A stretch of DNA of 64,000 nucleotides, from positions 28,937 through 92,936 of the forward strand of contig JAZKXO010000056.1 in the NCBI GenBank assembly GCA_045611685.1, written 5' to 3'. The DNA is from SIG701 sp045611685 (GTDB taxonomy: Bacteria > Bacillota > Clostridia > Oscillospirales > CAG-272). Made by a program: the position numbers and the translations under genes. Below, in pieces: positions 15,027 to 24,013 of this stretch; position 1 is the first letter of the stretch, and every line of letters starts with the position of its first letter. A model generated the notes under the pieces. The model saw nothing but the letters and a program-made list of their open reading frames with translations, ran no database searches and was not told where the DNA came from.

Positions 15027-17306
15027 TTACGGCGCCACTAAAAAAGAGACCGTTTCGGCGCTCGTTCGGACATCTGTCCCGACGAGCGCTTGTTTTAATT
15101 CTGCGGATATATACTTGACACTGTCTCCACGGAACACGGCTACGCGGAGGTCATCGGGGAGGGAAATAGTGATATTCGTTTTATAAAGCGGACCGTGCGT
15201 GCCGAATACGAGCATATCGGCCGCCGTCTTTTCAGCGTATGCGGGGATTTCTGTGGCGGCGGCACCGAGATATACGAACGTCTTCTCACCCGCGCGTATC
15301 GAAAATGCAATGATCGGATGCGTTGAACGCGAAATGGATTTACGCTTTTCTGAAAGGATTTCCACCGAGTCTCCAAAGCGTACGGTATCCTCTGCCTCGT
15401 AGGTGTATATTGGTATGCTTCTTTCCTTGGCGAATGTCGAAATAGAAGAGTATACAGCTGCTTCGTCGGGTGTTGTCGGAGAAGGCAGGAGAATCGAGCG
15501 AACGTACGTCGCATCGCACAGGCGGCTGACGCCATCAACGTGCCGATTATGGAGATGCGTAAGGTAAAGTGCCTCCAGCTCCGTAGTCCCGTTCGATGCT
15601 GCCTGTCCGTACGCCGCGTGCATTGCTCCGTATGAACCGTCGGATATATCGATAAGCATGGTATCACCGGCTGTCATTACGATGACGGCGTCATTTTTGC
15701 CTTTGACGACGGAGATGACTTTTACCTGATTGGCTGAGAGAATGTTTTCGGTGATGATCGATGTGGCAAACATAAGGCATACAACGATTATTGTCGAGAG
15801 AAGTTTCCTGAGAGAGCGTCTGCTTCGGCAAAGCGGCGTCGCCATCATGAGTGCAAAGAGCATTGCCGCGTAAAAGGGCGCAAACGAATACGAGAGGGAT
15901 AGGGTGATGCCGCGTAGCGAAGCGAGACTGCCGGCAAGAACGTGAGTGCATTCGGAGAGTCCCTTGATGGCTGTGCCGAGCGCGAATGCGACGGGGGCGA
16001 GAGGACGTGCGATAAGATAGATCGGCGTCAAAAGAAGAAGCAGATTCACAAGCGGCGTGAACAGTACGGCGGCGAGCGGCGTCAAAAGGGAAACCTCGCC
16101 GAAATAGAGGCAGAGAAGGGGCAAAAGCGCGATCTGCACGACGATTGGCAAAAAGAACGCCGCAAGCGCTTTTCGAACGGTGTGGCGCACGCGCGAGACG
16201 GGTACGTCCGTCCTCAGCGTATCAGTGATGTGAGAGAAAACGCACAGCGCCAAAACGGCGGTTACGGACAACTGAAGCCCGACGGAATAAAAGGAGGCGG
16301 GATCCATGACGCACATCAGAAACGAGGCGATCCCGAGGGAGGTTACGGTGTCGCTCCTTCGGTTGAAAAAGAGAGCGGCGTGGGTTATGAGCATCATAAT
16401 CCCTGCGCGGACGACGGTTGCGGAAAGTCCGCACAGAAGCATATATCCCACGTCGGCGACCGAGAGAATGAGCGCGCGCAGCTTTTTATTTGGGACAAGC
16501 GGGCGGAGGATTCTTTCAAGCCCGCCGAGCAAAATTGTGAAATGAAGTCCGCTGATCGCTAAGAGATGCGATATTCCGAGACGGCGGAAATCACGGTTGA
16601 GCGAGTCGGCAAGCGTCGTTCTGTCGCCTAAAAAGAGTGCCGCGGCGAGGGCACTTTCTTCGCGCCCGAGATCGGCGCGAAGCATACCGACAAGAGACTC
16701 GCGCCACCCGATAAAGAACGATCTTAATCCGCCTTCCGTCTTGTCGAGGTAGGTAACGTCGGTGGCCTCTGCAGAGAGGGAAGTGTTTATGGAATAATAA
16801 TACCGTCTTTTGGGAAAGGAGCCGCTGTATTCCGGAATGACAGAAAACTTAGCCGTGGCCGATACTTGATCGCCGGCTTCGAGACCGGACGCGTCCGTTT
16901 CGAGAAGAACGCGCACCGTCTCACCGCTCTCGAGCATGACATCTGCCGTGTACGCTGTCGAGAAGGCGGTGACGTAGGATGTATCGCGAATGACGGCGGT
17001 GATCTCGGCGGTCGTACCGTCCAGTTCTCTTATGGGGCGATCGAACGTTCGCCATTGATACCAACTGAAAAAAGCAACCGAGAGCGCGACGGCGGCAAGG
17101 CTGAGACGGAGAAGTGAGATAAATCTCGGATGGGCGTGGAAAGAAAAAAACGCCCGTATGGACGGCAGAAAAGACAGTGCCAGGAGAACCGCGGCAATAA
17201 AAAGGGACAAAAGGAGTACCGCCAATGAGAAAAAGGCGGCGGCAAATCCGGTATATACAAATAAAAGGCAGAAGAGTGCGCCTTTCCGATGCCAAAGCAT
17301 ATCCAT
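15027..17306 (-). CDS. comEC: ComEC/Rec2 DNA-uptake channel protein
   Basis: Polytopic membrane protein of 759 residues. Order: N-terminal helices and an OB-like DUF4131 region to about 190, the Competence core with LGISHLLAISGLHFTILLGG and many helices to about 510, then a beta-lactamase-like domain with DISDG and LTHLHNRHVDG. It forms the inner-membrane channel through which single-stranded DNA enters during natural transformation, and the nuclease-like domain may degrade the other strand. The lactamase-like motif is THLHNRHVDG rather than the classic HxHxDH, so activity may be altered. No comEA lies next to it. Confidence 0.92.
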   Translation of the reverse strand: MDMLWHRKGALFCLLFVYTGFAAAFFSLAVLLLSLFIAAVLLALSFLPSIRAFFSFHAHPRFISLLRLSLAAVALSVAFFSWYQWRTFDRPIRELDGTTAEITAVIRDTSYVTAFSTAYTADVMLESGETVRVLLETDASGLEAGDQVSATAKFSVIPEYSGSFPKRRYYYSINTSLSAEATDVTYLDKTEGGLRSFFIGWRESLVGMLRADLGREESALAAALFLGDRTTLADSLNRDFRRLGISHLLAISGLHFTILLGGLERILRPLVPNKKLRALILSVADVGYMLLCGLSATVVRAGIMMLITHAALFFNRRSDTVTSLGIASFLMCVMDPASFYSVGLQLSVTAVLALCVFSHITDTLRTDVPVSRVRHTVRKALAAFFLPIVVQIALLPLLCLYFGEVSLLTPLAAVLFTPLVNLLLLLTPIYLIARPLAPVAFALGTAIKGLSECTHVLAGSLASLRGITLSLSYSFAPFYAAMLFALMMATPLCRSRRSLRKLLSTIIVVCLMFATSIITENILSANQVKVISVVKGKNDAVIVMTAGDTMLIDISDGSYGAMHAAYGQAASNGTTELEALYLTHLHNRHVDGVSRLCDATYVRSILLPSPTTPDEAAVYSSISTFAKERSIPIYTYEAEDTVRFGDSVEILSEKRKSISRSTHPIIAFSIRAGEKTFVYLGAAATEIPAYAEKTAADMLVFGTHGPLYKTNITISLPDDLRVAVFRGDSVKYISAELKQALVGTDVRTSAETVSFLVAP

Positions 17307-17333
17307 TTTATCACCTCGGGGAGTTGTGCTTTT

Positions 17334-17362
17334 ATGATATCAGCCAAGTCGGAAAATGTCAA
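17334..17362 (-). promoter_or_regulatory. sigma-A promoter for comEC
   Basis: On the minus strand TTGACA (17362-17357) and TATCAT (17339-17334) are 17 bases apart, 28 bases upstream of the comEC start. Confidence 0.65.
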
Positions 17363-17382
17363 TACGGATAGCGCGATTTTAT

Positions 17383-17414
17383 AAAAAAAGCACCGCAAAA
17401 GCGGTGCTTTTTTT
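17383..17414. terminator. rho-independent terminator after htrA
   Basis: GCACCGC and GCGGTGC pair around AAAA, with A-runs before and T-runs after, so the hairpin is functional in both directions. It lies six bases beyond the htrA stop codon on the minus strand. Confidence 0.85.
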
Positions 17415-17419
17415 ATATA

Positions 17420-18787
17420 TTATTCGCCAAACTGGACGGACTGGGAATTTCCGGGGATGAGTTCGTAGCAGGTCGCTTCTACTTCCATCAGTTTGCCGCC
17501 GCGGTAGATCGTGAACTTGATTTTATCGCCGACTTCGTGTCTCTTGACGATTGCGGCGACGTCGTCGGAGGTGGAGATTTCCTCGCCCTCGACGGCGATC
17601 ACGCGGTCGCCCTGCTGGAACACTTTGTCATTGAGTCCCTCATCCATGCCGACGATATACACGCCAAGGCTTCTGAGGTTATAATACAGCGCTTGCTGGA
17701 AACTTGTAACGTCGTACATGGAGATGCCCAGGTACGGCTTTCCGCTGACGTACCCTTTCGTGATGAGCTGCTCGGCAATGTTTACCGCTTCGTTCACCGG
17801 AATGGCAAAGCCGAGGCCCTCTATGCCCGTGCCCGAGGATTTCGCGTTGACCACACCGATGAGCTCGCCTGCCATATTAAACAAACCGCCGCCGGAGTTG
17901 CCGGGGTTGATGGCGGTGTTCGTCTGGAGCAGGTTCATCGTTGTGCCGTCCACGTTGATCTCGCGGTTGAGAGCGCTGATGATGCCATTCGTTACCGTGC
18001 CGCCGAGCTCGCCGAGCGGGTTTCCGACCGCGATCACTTCCTCACCCACGGCGAGATTGTCGCTGTTGCCGACGATGACGGCGGGGAGTTCCAAAGCGTC
18101 GATCTTGAGGACCGCGATATCCGCATCGGCATCCGTTCCCACGACGGTGGCTTTATATTCGGTACCGTCCGTCATGCGTACGGTGATCGTGTTTGCGATC
18201 GCGTTGTTGTTCTCCGTGTCCGCAATGACGTGATTGTTCGTCAGAATGTATCCGTCAGCAGAGAGGATGATACCCGAGCCGGCACCCTGCGTTACGTACT
18301 GGAAGTAGGAGTTTACGAGGTGCTCCGTCGTAATCTCCACCACCGATGCGTGCACCGTTTCGGCAACTGCATAATAGGTGGACGTGCCGCCCGTCGCGGA
18401 CATACCGTTCTGGGGTACGGTTGCAGACTGATAGATCACGGTGGTGTTGTTTGTGGAGGAGCCTTGAGGCTGTGCGGGCATACTGTTCGTTGCGAGATAC
18501 GCACCGATGAAGCCGGACGCGCAGGAGAGAAGGAGCATGCATGCGCACAAAACAGCAATCGTACCGATAGAGACGCCGCTTTTCTTTTTTGGTGGTTTTT
18601 TCGGTGCGGGCGTCGGTGCCGGATTATAAGAGGTGTATACGTGCGAATGCGCAACCGTTTCGGGCTCGGCAGTTTTGGGCTCTTCGGCGGGTATTTCATT
18701 CCCTATATTCGGTTCGCTTTCGATCGGTGCCGGATTGTTTTCCGCTTTCGGATTGTTTTCGTTTTCGTTGTACAGATCGTTATTCAT
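17420..18787 (-). CDS. htrA: HtrA/DegP-type S1C serine protease with PDZ domain
   Basis: Membrane-anchored quality-control protease of 455 residues. An acidic, Pro-rich cytoplasmic tail (1-70) is followed by one transmembrane helix (about 73-100), a Ser/Thr linker, a trypsin-like domain with the triad His186 (TNNHVIAD), Asp223 (DADIAVLKID) and Ser298 (NPGNSGGGLF), then a single PDZ domain (about 345-440). This is the architecture of Gram-positive HtrA/YyxA proteases that degrade misfolded exported proteins outside the membrane. The ATG at 18787 has AAAGGAG six bases upstream, so a longer frame from 18811 is rejected. In Bacillus a homologue sits beside walRK, but here it is 13 kb away. Confidence 0.93.
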   Translation of the reverse strand: MNNDLYNENENNPKAENNPAPIESEPNIGNEIPAEEPKTAEPETVAHSHVYTSYNPAPTPAPKKPPKKKSGVSIGTIAVLCACMLLLSCASGFIGAYLATNSMPAQPQGSSTNNTTVIYQSATVPQNGMSATGGTSTYYAVAETVHASVVEITTEHLVNSYFQYVTQGAGSGIILSADGYILTNNHVIADTENNNAIANTITVRMTDGTEYKATVVGTDADADIAVLKIDALELPAVIVGNSDNLAVGEEVIAVGNPLGELGGTVTNGIISALNREINVDGTTMNLLQTNTAINPGNSGGGLFNMAGELIGVVNAKSSGTGIEGLGFAIPVNEAVNIAEQLITKGYVSGKPYLGISMYDVTSFQQALYYNLRSLGVYIVGMDEGLNDKVFQQGDRVIAVEGEEISTSDDVAAIVKRHEVGDKIKFTIYRGGKLMEVEATCYELIPGNSQSVQFGE

Positions 18788-18886
18788 AGGGTGCTCCTTT
18801 GTAAGAATCACTTATGAAGATAGTATACTGCCCCAATGTGATGGATTTTTGAAGAGGCAGAAAATATTCATTGAATGTTCGGGATG

Positions 18887-20035
18887 TCAGCGTGACAGAG
18901 ATACCGTTACGATGAAGCCGTTTTGGTTGTCGCCCGAGATCTCGTATTCGGTATAGCCTTCGGGAATCGGAATGCTTGTCGTCGGGGCTATGGGGTCTTT
19001 TTCTACGTAGTAGACCATATATCCGTCATCGGGCAAGGTGAAGCCATCCGTGCGGGATGTTGTGCCGTCGGATGCTATAAGCAGGCGATCACCATCCCAG
19101 GTGAACGTGTGGATATAGTCTATGTACTGCTCGTAGCAAAGCCCGAGATCGGTGAGAAGCTGTGCGTGCGGCGTGCCGATGTAGCGGTAATGCCACGGCT
19201 CGGCGGCGCAGCCGGTCAGCTCCTGCATTTCCTCGGTATAGCGGAGGATAAAGCCGTAGCGAGGAGCGTTTTCAATAATCCAAGCGCCTGCCTCGTATTC
19301 GGGGAAGTAGTACTGCTTGCCGTCCACAAAGATACACATATCAATGGCAAGGCCGCTGTGATGCTCGCTCGCGCCCGGATCTGCCACATACAGTTTGGCT
19401 TTCTCCTCACCCATGGTGGCGATACGCGACGCCATAATGGACTCTTGATCCTTGTACGTGCGGTATCCACTCGTGATAAGGACGTCTTTACATCCGGTGG
19501 CTTCGCTGAAATCTACAAGCATACCGTCAAAGATGGAAAAAATTTCGCTGGCGATCGAAATAGAAGAGCCGCTGAGCGCATACACGGGGGATTTGTTTCC
19601 GTAAAAAACGGTTTGTTTTACGGGAATATCAAAGGAATAGGGGTTCTGTTTGTTCACAAGTATCAGACTGCCGCGCGTGATCTTCGCATTATCGACCGAT
19701 ACGGTTACCGATTTCGGTTCGGTGAGCGCGGGTGGCGGGCCGATGAAGGAAAGATCTGTTGGCTCCGTTACGATCGTACATTCCGTCGTTAAGGGAGGGA
19801 TCGTCTCATACGGATAGAGGACCTCATCCGTACTTGAAACAACGGGCGTGTCGGGGATGAGCGTCGGTCTTTCGCTTTGCGAAATGAAAAACAGAGAAAC
19901 GAGGATGACCGAGAGAAACAAAACGGCGGCGATCAGAGCGCCGGTCGTTCCGGCGGTACGGCGGTAGCGCGCGTTGTTTTTTACCTCGGGCAGATTGTAC
20001 TGTTCAAACAAATCGTGATTGTTTTTTCGTGCCAT
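18887..20035 (-). CDS. VanY-like D-alanyl-D-alanine carboxypeptidase (M15B)
   Basis: Membrane-anchored extracytoplasmic peptidase of 382 residues that trims the terminal D-Ala from peptidoglycan stem peptides. One transmembrane helix lies at about 32-55. The M15 domain has SGYRTYKDQES, the zinc site SEHHSGLAIDM and the second zinc/catalytic motif EPWHYRYIG. A C-terminal extension of about 80 residues after the catalytic domain is unassigned. The ATG at 20035 is backed by GGGGG at eight bases. It is unlikely to mean vancomycin resistance, as no vanRS/vanHAX genes are nearby. Confidence 0.9.
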   Translation of the reverse strand: MARKNNHDLFEQYNLPEVKNNARYRRTAGTTGALIAAVLFLSVILVSLFFISQSERPTLIPDTPVVSSTDEVLYPYETIPPLTTECTIVTEPTDLSFIGPPPALTEPKSVTVSVDNAKITRGSLILVNKQNPYSFDIPVKQTVFYGNKSPVYALSGSSISIASEIFSIFDGMLVDFSEATGCKDVLITSGYRTYKDQESIMASRIATMGEEKAKLYVADPGASEHHSGLAIDMCIFVDGKQYYFPEYEAGAWIIENAPRYGFILRYTEEMQELTGCAAEPWHYRYIGTPHAQLLTDLGLCYEQYIDYIHTFTWDGDRLLIASDGTTSRTDGFTLPDDGYMVYYVEKDPIAPTTSIPIPEGYTEYEISGDNQNGFIVTVSLSR

Positions 20036-20068
20036 AGACAAAAACCCCCTTTATTCGGAGCAAGTTTC

Positions 20069-20096
20069 AAAAAAGGGAGAGGTTATCCTCTCCCTT
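20069..20096 (-). terminator. rho-independent terminator after pnp
   Basis: GGGAGAGG and CCTCTCCC form an 8-bp stem with loop TTAT, followed on the minus strand by six Ts. It sits just after the pnp stop codon. Confidence 0.85.
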
Positions 20097-20114
20097 ATCT
20101 TTGAAGCGATTCTA

Positions 20115-22202
20115 TTACAGTGCGTCTCTTCTGGAGAGATTCATGCGGCCCTTTTCGTCCGTGCCCAGATATTTCACGCGGATCTCATCGCCAACGTTGC
20201 AGACGTCCTCGACCTTTTCGGTGCGGGTGTTGTCAAGCTTGGAGATGTGGACCATGCCTTCCTTGCCCGGTGCGAACTCAACGAACGCGCCGATCGGAAT
20301 GATGCGGGTTACGCGGCCGGTGTAGATCGCGCCCACTTCCGGCTCAAATACGATGCCGGCGATGATTTCGCGGGCGGCTTCGATGCCTTTCTGGCTGACG
20401 CCGGAGATGAAGATGCTGCCATCGTCTTCGACGTCCTTCTTCGCACCGGTATCGGCAACGATCTTCTGGATCGTCTTACCCTTCGGACCGATAACCTCAC
20501 CGATCTTCTCAACGGCGATCTTCATGGTGATCATCTTCGGTGCATATTCGGAAACCTCTTTGCGCGGTGCGGGGATAGCTTTCAGAATGATGTCGTCGAT
20601 GATGTAATCGCGTCCCTTGTGGGTAACGGCGAGGGCTTCCTTAATGATCTCGGGGGTAAGACCGTCGATCTTGAGGTCCATCTGGATGGAGGTGATACCC
20701 TTGTGCGTACCGGCAACCTTGAAGTCCATATCGCCGTAGAAATCTTCGAGGCCCTGAATGTCGATCATCGTCATCCAGCGATCGCCTTCGGTGATGAGAC
20801 CGCAGGAGATACCGGCAACGGGTGCCTTGATCGGCACACCGGCATCCATCAGTGCCAGGGTGGATCCGCAAACGGAAGCCTGGGAGGTGGAGCCGTTGGA
20901 GCTGATAACCTCGGAAACGAGGCGGATCGTGTAGGGGAATTCTTCCATAGAGGGAAGAACGGGTACGAGAGAGCGCTCAGCCAGTGCACCGTGACCGATT
21001 TCGCGGCGTCCGGGGCTGCGGGAAGATTTTGCTTCACCGGTGGAGTAACCGGGCATATTGTAGTGGTGCATATAGCGTTTCTCGGTGTCCTCGGAGATAC
21101 CGTCCAGCATCTGTGCGTCGGATACCGGACCGAGAGTTGCGAGCGTCATAACCTGCGTCTGACCGCGGGTGAACATACCGGAGCCGTGCACGCGGTTGAA
21201 GAGGCCGACCTCAGCCGCCAAGGGGCGGATCTGATCGAGACGGCGACCGTCTACGCGCTTGCCGTCGTCAAGGAGCCAGCGGCGTACTACGAATTTTTGG
21301 AGCTTGTAGAGGATCTCGTCGATTACGGGGTGCAGATCAGCATCGCCGCCGTCGAACTCGTTGTAAACGTTCTCAGTGATGACTGCCATGCGTTCGTCGC
21401 GGACGTTCTTGTCATCGGTATCGAGTGCGATGCGGACTGCGTCAATGCAGTAATCCTGGATCTTGTTGTAGAGTTCCTCGTCAACGGTGTGTGCCGGGTA
21501 GTCAAACTTCGGCTTGCCGACAGCGGCAATAATGTCGTTGATGAATACGAGCAGTTTCTTGATTTCCTCGTGCGCGGCCATGATGGCGTCGTACATAACG
21601 TCATCCGGTACTTCGTCAGCACCTGCCTCGATCATAACCACCTTCTTCTCGGAAGCGGCTACGGTAAGATCAAGCGTGCTCTTGGCGCGCTGTGCGGAGG
21701 TGGGGTTCATAACGATGCCGTCTTCCTCGGTCAGACCGACGAACACACCGCCGATCGGGCCGTTCCACGGAATATCGGAGATGGAGAGCGCGATGGAAGC
21801 ACCGACCATGGCAACGATTTCAGGAGAGCAGTCGTGATCTACGGAAAGAACGGTGAGTGCAAGGTTTACGTCGTTGCGCAGATCCTTCGGGAAGAGCGGA
21901 CGGATCGGGCGGTCGATCACGCGAGCGGCAAGGATCGCCTTTTCGGAGGGACGTCCCTCGCGGCGATTGTAGCTGCCGGGGATGCGGCCGACGGAGTAGA
22001 GACGCTCCTCGTAGTCTACGGAAAGCGGCAGAAAATCAATGCCGTCACGCGGACGCTCGGAAGCGGTGGCACAGCAGAGTACAGCGGTGTCGCCGTAGCG
22101 AACGAGCACGGAGCCGTTGGCAAGCCCTGCCATTTTGCCGGTTTCCACTACGAGAGGACGGCCTGCGAACTCATAGGAGAAAGTTCTGTAATTCTCAAAC
22201 AT
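20115..22202 (-). CDS. pnp: polyribonucleotide nucleotidyltransferase (PNPase)
   Basis: 3'-5' phosphorolytic exoribonuclease of the mRNA decay machinery, 695 residues as expected. Two RNase PH domains (about 10-230 and 320-550, with GRREIGHGALAERSL as the second-domain active-site motif) are followed by a KH domain (VEKIGEVIGPKGKTIQKIV) and an S1 domain (GAIYTGRVTRIIPIGAFVEF to the end). The start at 22202 gives the standard MFENYRTFSYEFAGRPL N-terminus. The frame runs open further upstream but without homology. Order rpsO-pnp on the same strand is the classical ribosomal/RNA-decay pair. Confidence 0.96.
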   Translation of the reverse strand: MFENYRTFSYEFAGRPLVVETGKMAGLANGSVLVRYGDTAVLCCATASERPRDGIDFLPLSVDYEERLYSVGRIPGSYNRREGRPSEKAILAARVIDRPIRPLFPKDLRNDVNLALTVLSVDHDCSPEIVAMVGASIALSISDIPWNGPIGGVFVGLTEEDGIVMNPTSAQRAKSTLDLTVAASEKKVVMIEAGADEVPDDVMYDAIMAAHEEIKKLLVFINDIIAAVGKPKFDYPAHTVDEELYNKIQDYCIDAVRIALDTDDKNVRDERMAVITENVYNEFDGGDADLHPVIDEILYKLQKFVVRRWLLDDGKRVDGRRLDQIRPLAAEVGLFNRVHGSGMFTRGQTQVMTLATLGPVSDAQMLDGISEDTEKRYMHHYNMPGYSTGEAKSSRSPGRREIGHGALAERSLVPVLPSMEEFPYTIRLVSEVISSNGSTSQASVCGSTLALMDAGVPIKAPVAGISCGLITEGDRWMTMIDIQGLEDFYGDMDFKVAGTHKGITSIQMDLKIDGLTPEIIKEALAVTHKGRDYIIDDIILKAIPAPRKEVSEYAPKMITMKIAVEKIGEVIGPKGKTIQKIVADTGAKKDVEDDGSIFISGVSQKGIEAAREIIAGIVFEPEVGAIYTGRVTRIIPIGAFVEFAPGKEGMVHISKLDNTRTEKVEDVCNVGDEIRVKYLGTDEKGRMNLSRRDAL

Positions 22203-22414
22203 GAAATTGTACCTATCCTTTATTTTGATTTGCGGTATAAACACATCCGATCCGTGTTCCCGCAAAACACGGCAGACGCACACGCCAAAGGCGCGGTATC
22301 AGCCGAGCGGACGTCGGGTTTAGCACTTAAAGAGATACCTGAATTTCAGGCACATCTTTACGGGCTAAGCCACGTGGTCCTTACGCGGCTGAAATGTTGC
22401 GGGGGAGTGAAGGA
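22203..22414 (-). other. pnp leader region, no gene seen
   Basis: The rpsO terminator and the pnp start are separated by about 210 bases with no coding frame of note. PNPase commonly controls its own leader mRNA after RNase cleavage, so a structured 5' leader is plausible here, but no specific motif was identified. Confidence 0.3.
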
Positions 22415-22458
22415 AAAAACAAACTGCGGCAAGCTGCCAAAACAACAGCCTGCCGCAG
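22415..22458 (-). terminator. rho-independent terminator after rpsO
   Basis: On the minus strand CTGCGGCAGGCTG pairs with CAGCTTGCCGCAG, a 13-bp stem with one G-U pair, and is followed by TTTGTTTTTT. It lies about 90 bases past the rpsO stop. Confidence 0.8.
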
Positions 22459-22547
22459 CTTTGATTGCCGGAAACTTTTGCCGCTGTGCGGCGGGAATAC
22501 GGCAGACGGGTCGCCCCGATCAAAAAGCGGTCAGACGAGACGTCCGA

Positions 22548-22811
22548 TTACTTTCTGATGCCCAGCTTCTCAATGATTGCACGGTAGCGGTTGATGTCTA
22601 CCTTCTGGAGATAACCGAGCAGGTTGCGGCGATGGCCGACCATTTTCAGAAGACCGCGGCGGCTGTGGTGGTCCTTGTGGTTTCTCTTCAGATGCTCGTT
22701 CAGGCTGTTGATGGGGTAGGTCAGAACGGCGATCTGTACCTCGGGAGAACCGGTATCACCCTCGTGGGTCTTGTACTGGTCGATAATCTGCTGCTTGATT
22801 TCCTTTTCCAT
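22548..22811 (-). CDS. rpsO: 30S ribosomal protein S15
   Basis: Ribosomal protein of 87 residues that binds the 16S rRNA central domain early in 30S assembly. Conserved helices are visible: QYKTHEGDTGSPEVQIAVLT, NEHLKRNHKDHHSRRGLLKM, VGHRRNLLGYL and the closing YRAIIEKLGIRK. The start at 22811 has GAGGTG eight bases upstream and gives the normal MEKEIKQQII. One oddity: the usual LTERINNLTEHL reads LTYPINSLNEHL here, with ER replaced by YP. The preceding frame to 22973 is only leader. Confidence 0.96.
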   Translation of the reverse strand: MEKEIKQQIIDQYKTHEGDTGSPEVQIAVLTYPINSLNEHLKRNHKDHHSRRGLLKMVGHRRNLLGYLQKVDINRYRAIIEKLGIRK

Positions 22812-22928
22812 TGTTTTCACCTCAAAAAAATATTGTATTACACCGCATAACTCAGGAAGCGGCGGGTGAAAGCGTTTCGTTGAGAAACCTTTTATCCGCA
22901 ACCCGGGTCGGCGGCACAACCGTAGTCT
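22812..22928 (-). promoter_or_regulatory. rpsO 5' leader, candidate S15 autoregulatory RNA
   Basis: About 115 bases separate the promoter from rpsO. The leader contains GC-rich complementary segments such as GCCGCCGACCCGGGTTGCGG and GAAACGCTTTC. S15 proteins repress their own mRNA through structured leaders in several bacteria, so a regulatory role is plausible, but no published motif class was matched by eye. Confidence 0.35.
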
Positions 22929-22957
22929 ATTATAGCACACTTCTTTTGCTTTGTAAA
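22929..22957 (-). promoter_or_regulatory. sigma-A promoter for rpsO
   Basis: On the minus strand TTTACA (22957-22952) and TATAAT (22934-22929) have a 17-base spacer. Confidence 0.75.
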
Positions 22958-22975
22958 TAGGGGTTCGACACAAAT

Positions 22976-23362
22976 TTATGAAATATTTTTGTTTTTTTCT
23001 GTGCCCTTTTCCCGTTTAAAGAGAGAAACGGTGCCGGAGAGGACGAGCATCCCGCCGAAAAGGCGCCGCACGAGCTTTTCGGGCAAAAGGAGTGCCGCGT
23101 ACGTTCCGGGGATTGCACCGAGAAGTCCCGCCGCGGAAACGAGGACGATAGCGAGCAAGGGAAACTGCCGTTTCCCCACGTGATACAGCATCGAAGCGCC
23201 GGAGGAAAAAAGAAAAAACACGAGATTTACGCCCTGCGCGCTTATCTGCGGAACGTCCGCGAATAACGTGAGAAATACAACGAGCAAGCCACCGCTCCCG
23301 ACACCCATACCGCTTAGAACTGCTATGAGAAACGACGCGGCGATCACGATCCACATACCCAT
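22976..23362 (-). CDS. TauE/SafE-family exporter, half-size subunit 2
   Basis: Four-helix membrane protein of 128 residues that corresponds to one half of a TauE/SafE (DUF81) sulfonate/sulfite-type permease. The family glycine motif is SGMGVGSGGLLVVFL. The normal protein has about 250 residues and two such halves. Here the other half is encoded by the gene directly upstream, three bases away on the same strand, so the two probably form a heterodimer. The substrate is unknown. Confidence 0.8.
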   Translation of the reverse strand: MGMWIVIAASFLIAVLSGMGVGSGGLLVVFLTLFADVPQISAQGVNLVFFLFSSGASMLYHVGKRQFPLLAIVLVSAAGLLGAIPGTYAALLLPEKLVRRLFGGMLVLSGTVSLFKREKGTEKNKNIS

Positions 23363-23365
23363 ACG

Positions 23366-23761
23366 TTACCTCAAAAGCATACTGATGCCCGAGTAGATCA
23401 CCAGTGCCGCAAAGAGTTTTTTGAGAAGCGTTGTGTTTATCCGTCCGAGAAGCCACGCACCCGCAAATCCGCCGAGGATGGCGGGCAGGACGAGTGGGGA
23501 GACGGCGGCAAGATCCATCCGCCCGTCGACGGCGTAGAGCACGGCGGATAGAACGGTTACCGGTAAAACGGAGGCGATCGTGGCGGCGAAATTATCCCGC
23601 ACGCCGTCGGGGGATTTGTCGGGATTCAAGGCAGAGATGGCATAGACGAGAAGGATGCCTCCGCCGGCGCCTAAAAGTCCGTTCAGAAACCCTGCCGAAG
23701 CACCCACGGCAATAAGAAGGAAAAGACGCGTTTTTGCGCGCCGCGAAACTGTGATTTGCAA
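23366..23761 (-). CDS. TauE/SafE-family exporter, half-size subunit 1
   Basis: Four-helix membrane protein of 131 residues, the companion half of the TauE/SafE transporter encoded just downstream. The conserved loop is GFLNGLLGAGGGILLVYA. A TTG start at 23761 is supported by GGAGGAG seven bases upstream. The two halves have different sequences and each has its own start and stop, so this looks like a real split transporter rather than a frameshifted one. Confidence 0.8.
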   Translation of the reverse strand: MQITVSRRAKTRLFLLIAVGASAGFLNGLLGAGGGILLVYAISALNPDKSPDGVRDNFAATIASVLPVTVLSAVLYAVDGRMDLAAVSPLVLPAILGGFAGAWLLGRINTTLLKKLFAALVIYSGISMLLR

Positions 23762-23865
23762 GGAAATCTCCTCCGATTTTGCGGTTTTGGGCGTATTTTC
23801 TCGAAAAAAGCCGCTCTTTTTCTGTGAATTTCACCGAAGAGTACAAACTATGTTTGCGGTAACTC

Positions 23866-23894
23866 TTGTATTTTACATGAAATTCTGTTATTAT
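23866..23894 (+). promoter_or_regulatory. sigma-A promoter for ftsK/spoIIIE operon
   Basis: TTGTAT at 23866-23871 and TATTAT at 23889-23894 with a 17-base spacer, 119 bases before the ftsK start. The remaining gap between the divergent TauE genes and ftsK shows nothing else. Confidence 0.6.
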
Positions 23895-24013
23895 ATATAG
23901 TAGAGTGTCAGAAAATCCGGTCGGTATTACTATGTACCGTTCGGTTTTCCTTCATACATTTTGAAAACCGGGAAAGAGAGGAAATCTTCATCATTGGATG
24001 GAGTAACGATATA

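Noticed and set aside
18887..20035. Vancomycin-resistance gene vanY
   Set aside because: The protein is an M15B carboxypeptidase, but there are no van regulators or ligases; it is more likely housekeeping wall trimming.
20019..22850. A 943-codon + strand open frame opposite pnp and rpsO
   Set aside because: The minus strand encodes unmistakable PNPase and S15; the + frame matches nothing and spans both genes and the terminator between them.
22976..23761. Frameshifted single TauE gene
   Set aside because: Each half has its own start with a ribosome site or close coupling and its own stop, and both keep full four-helix domains, so two functional half-size genes are more likely.
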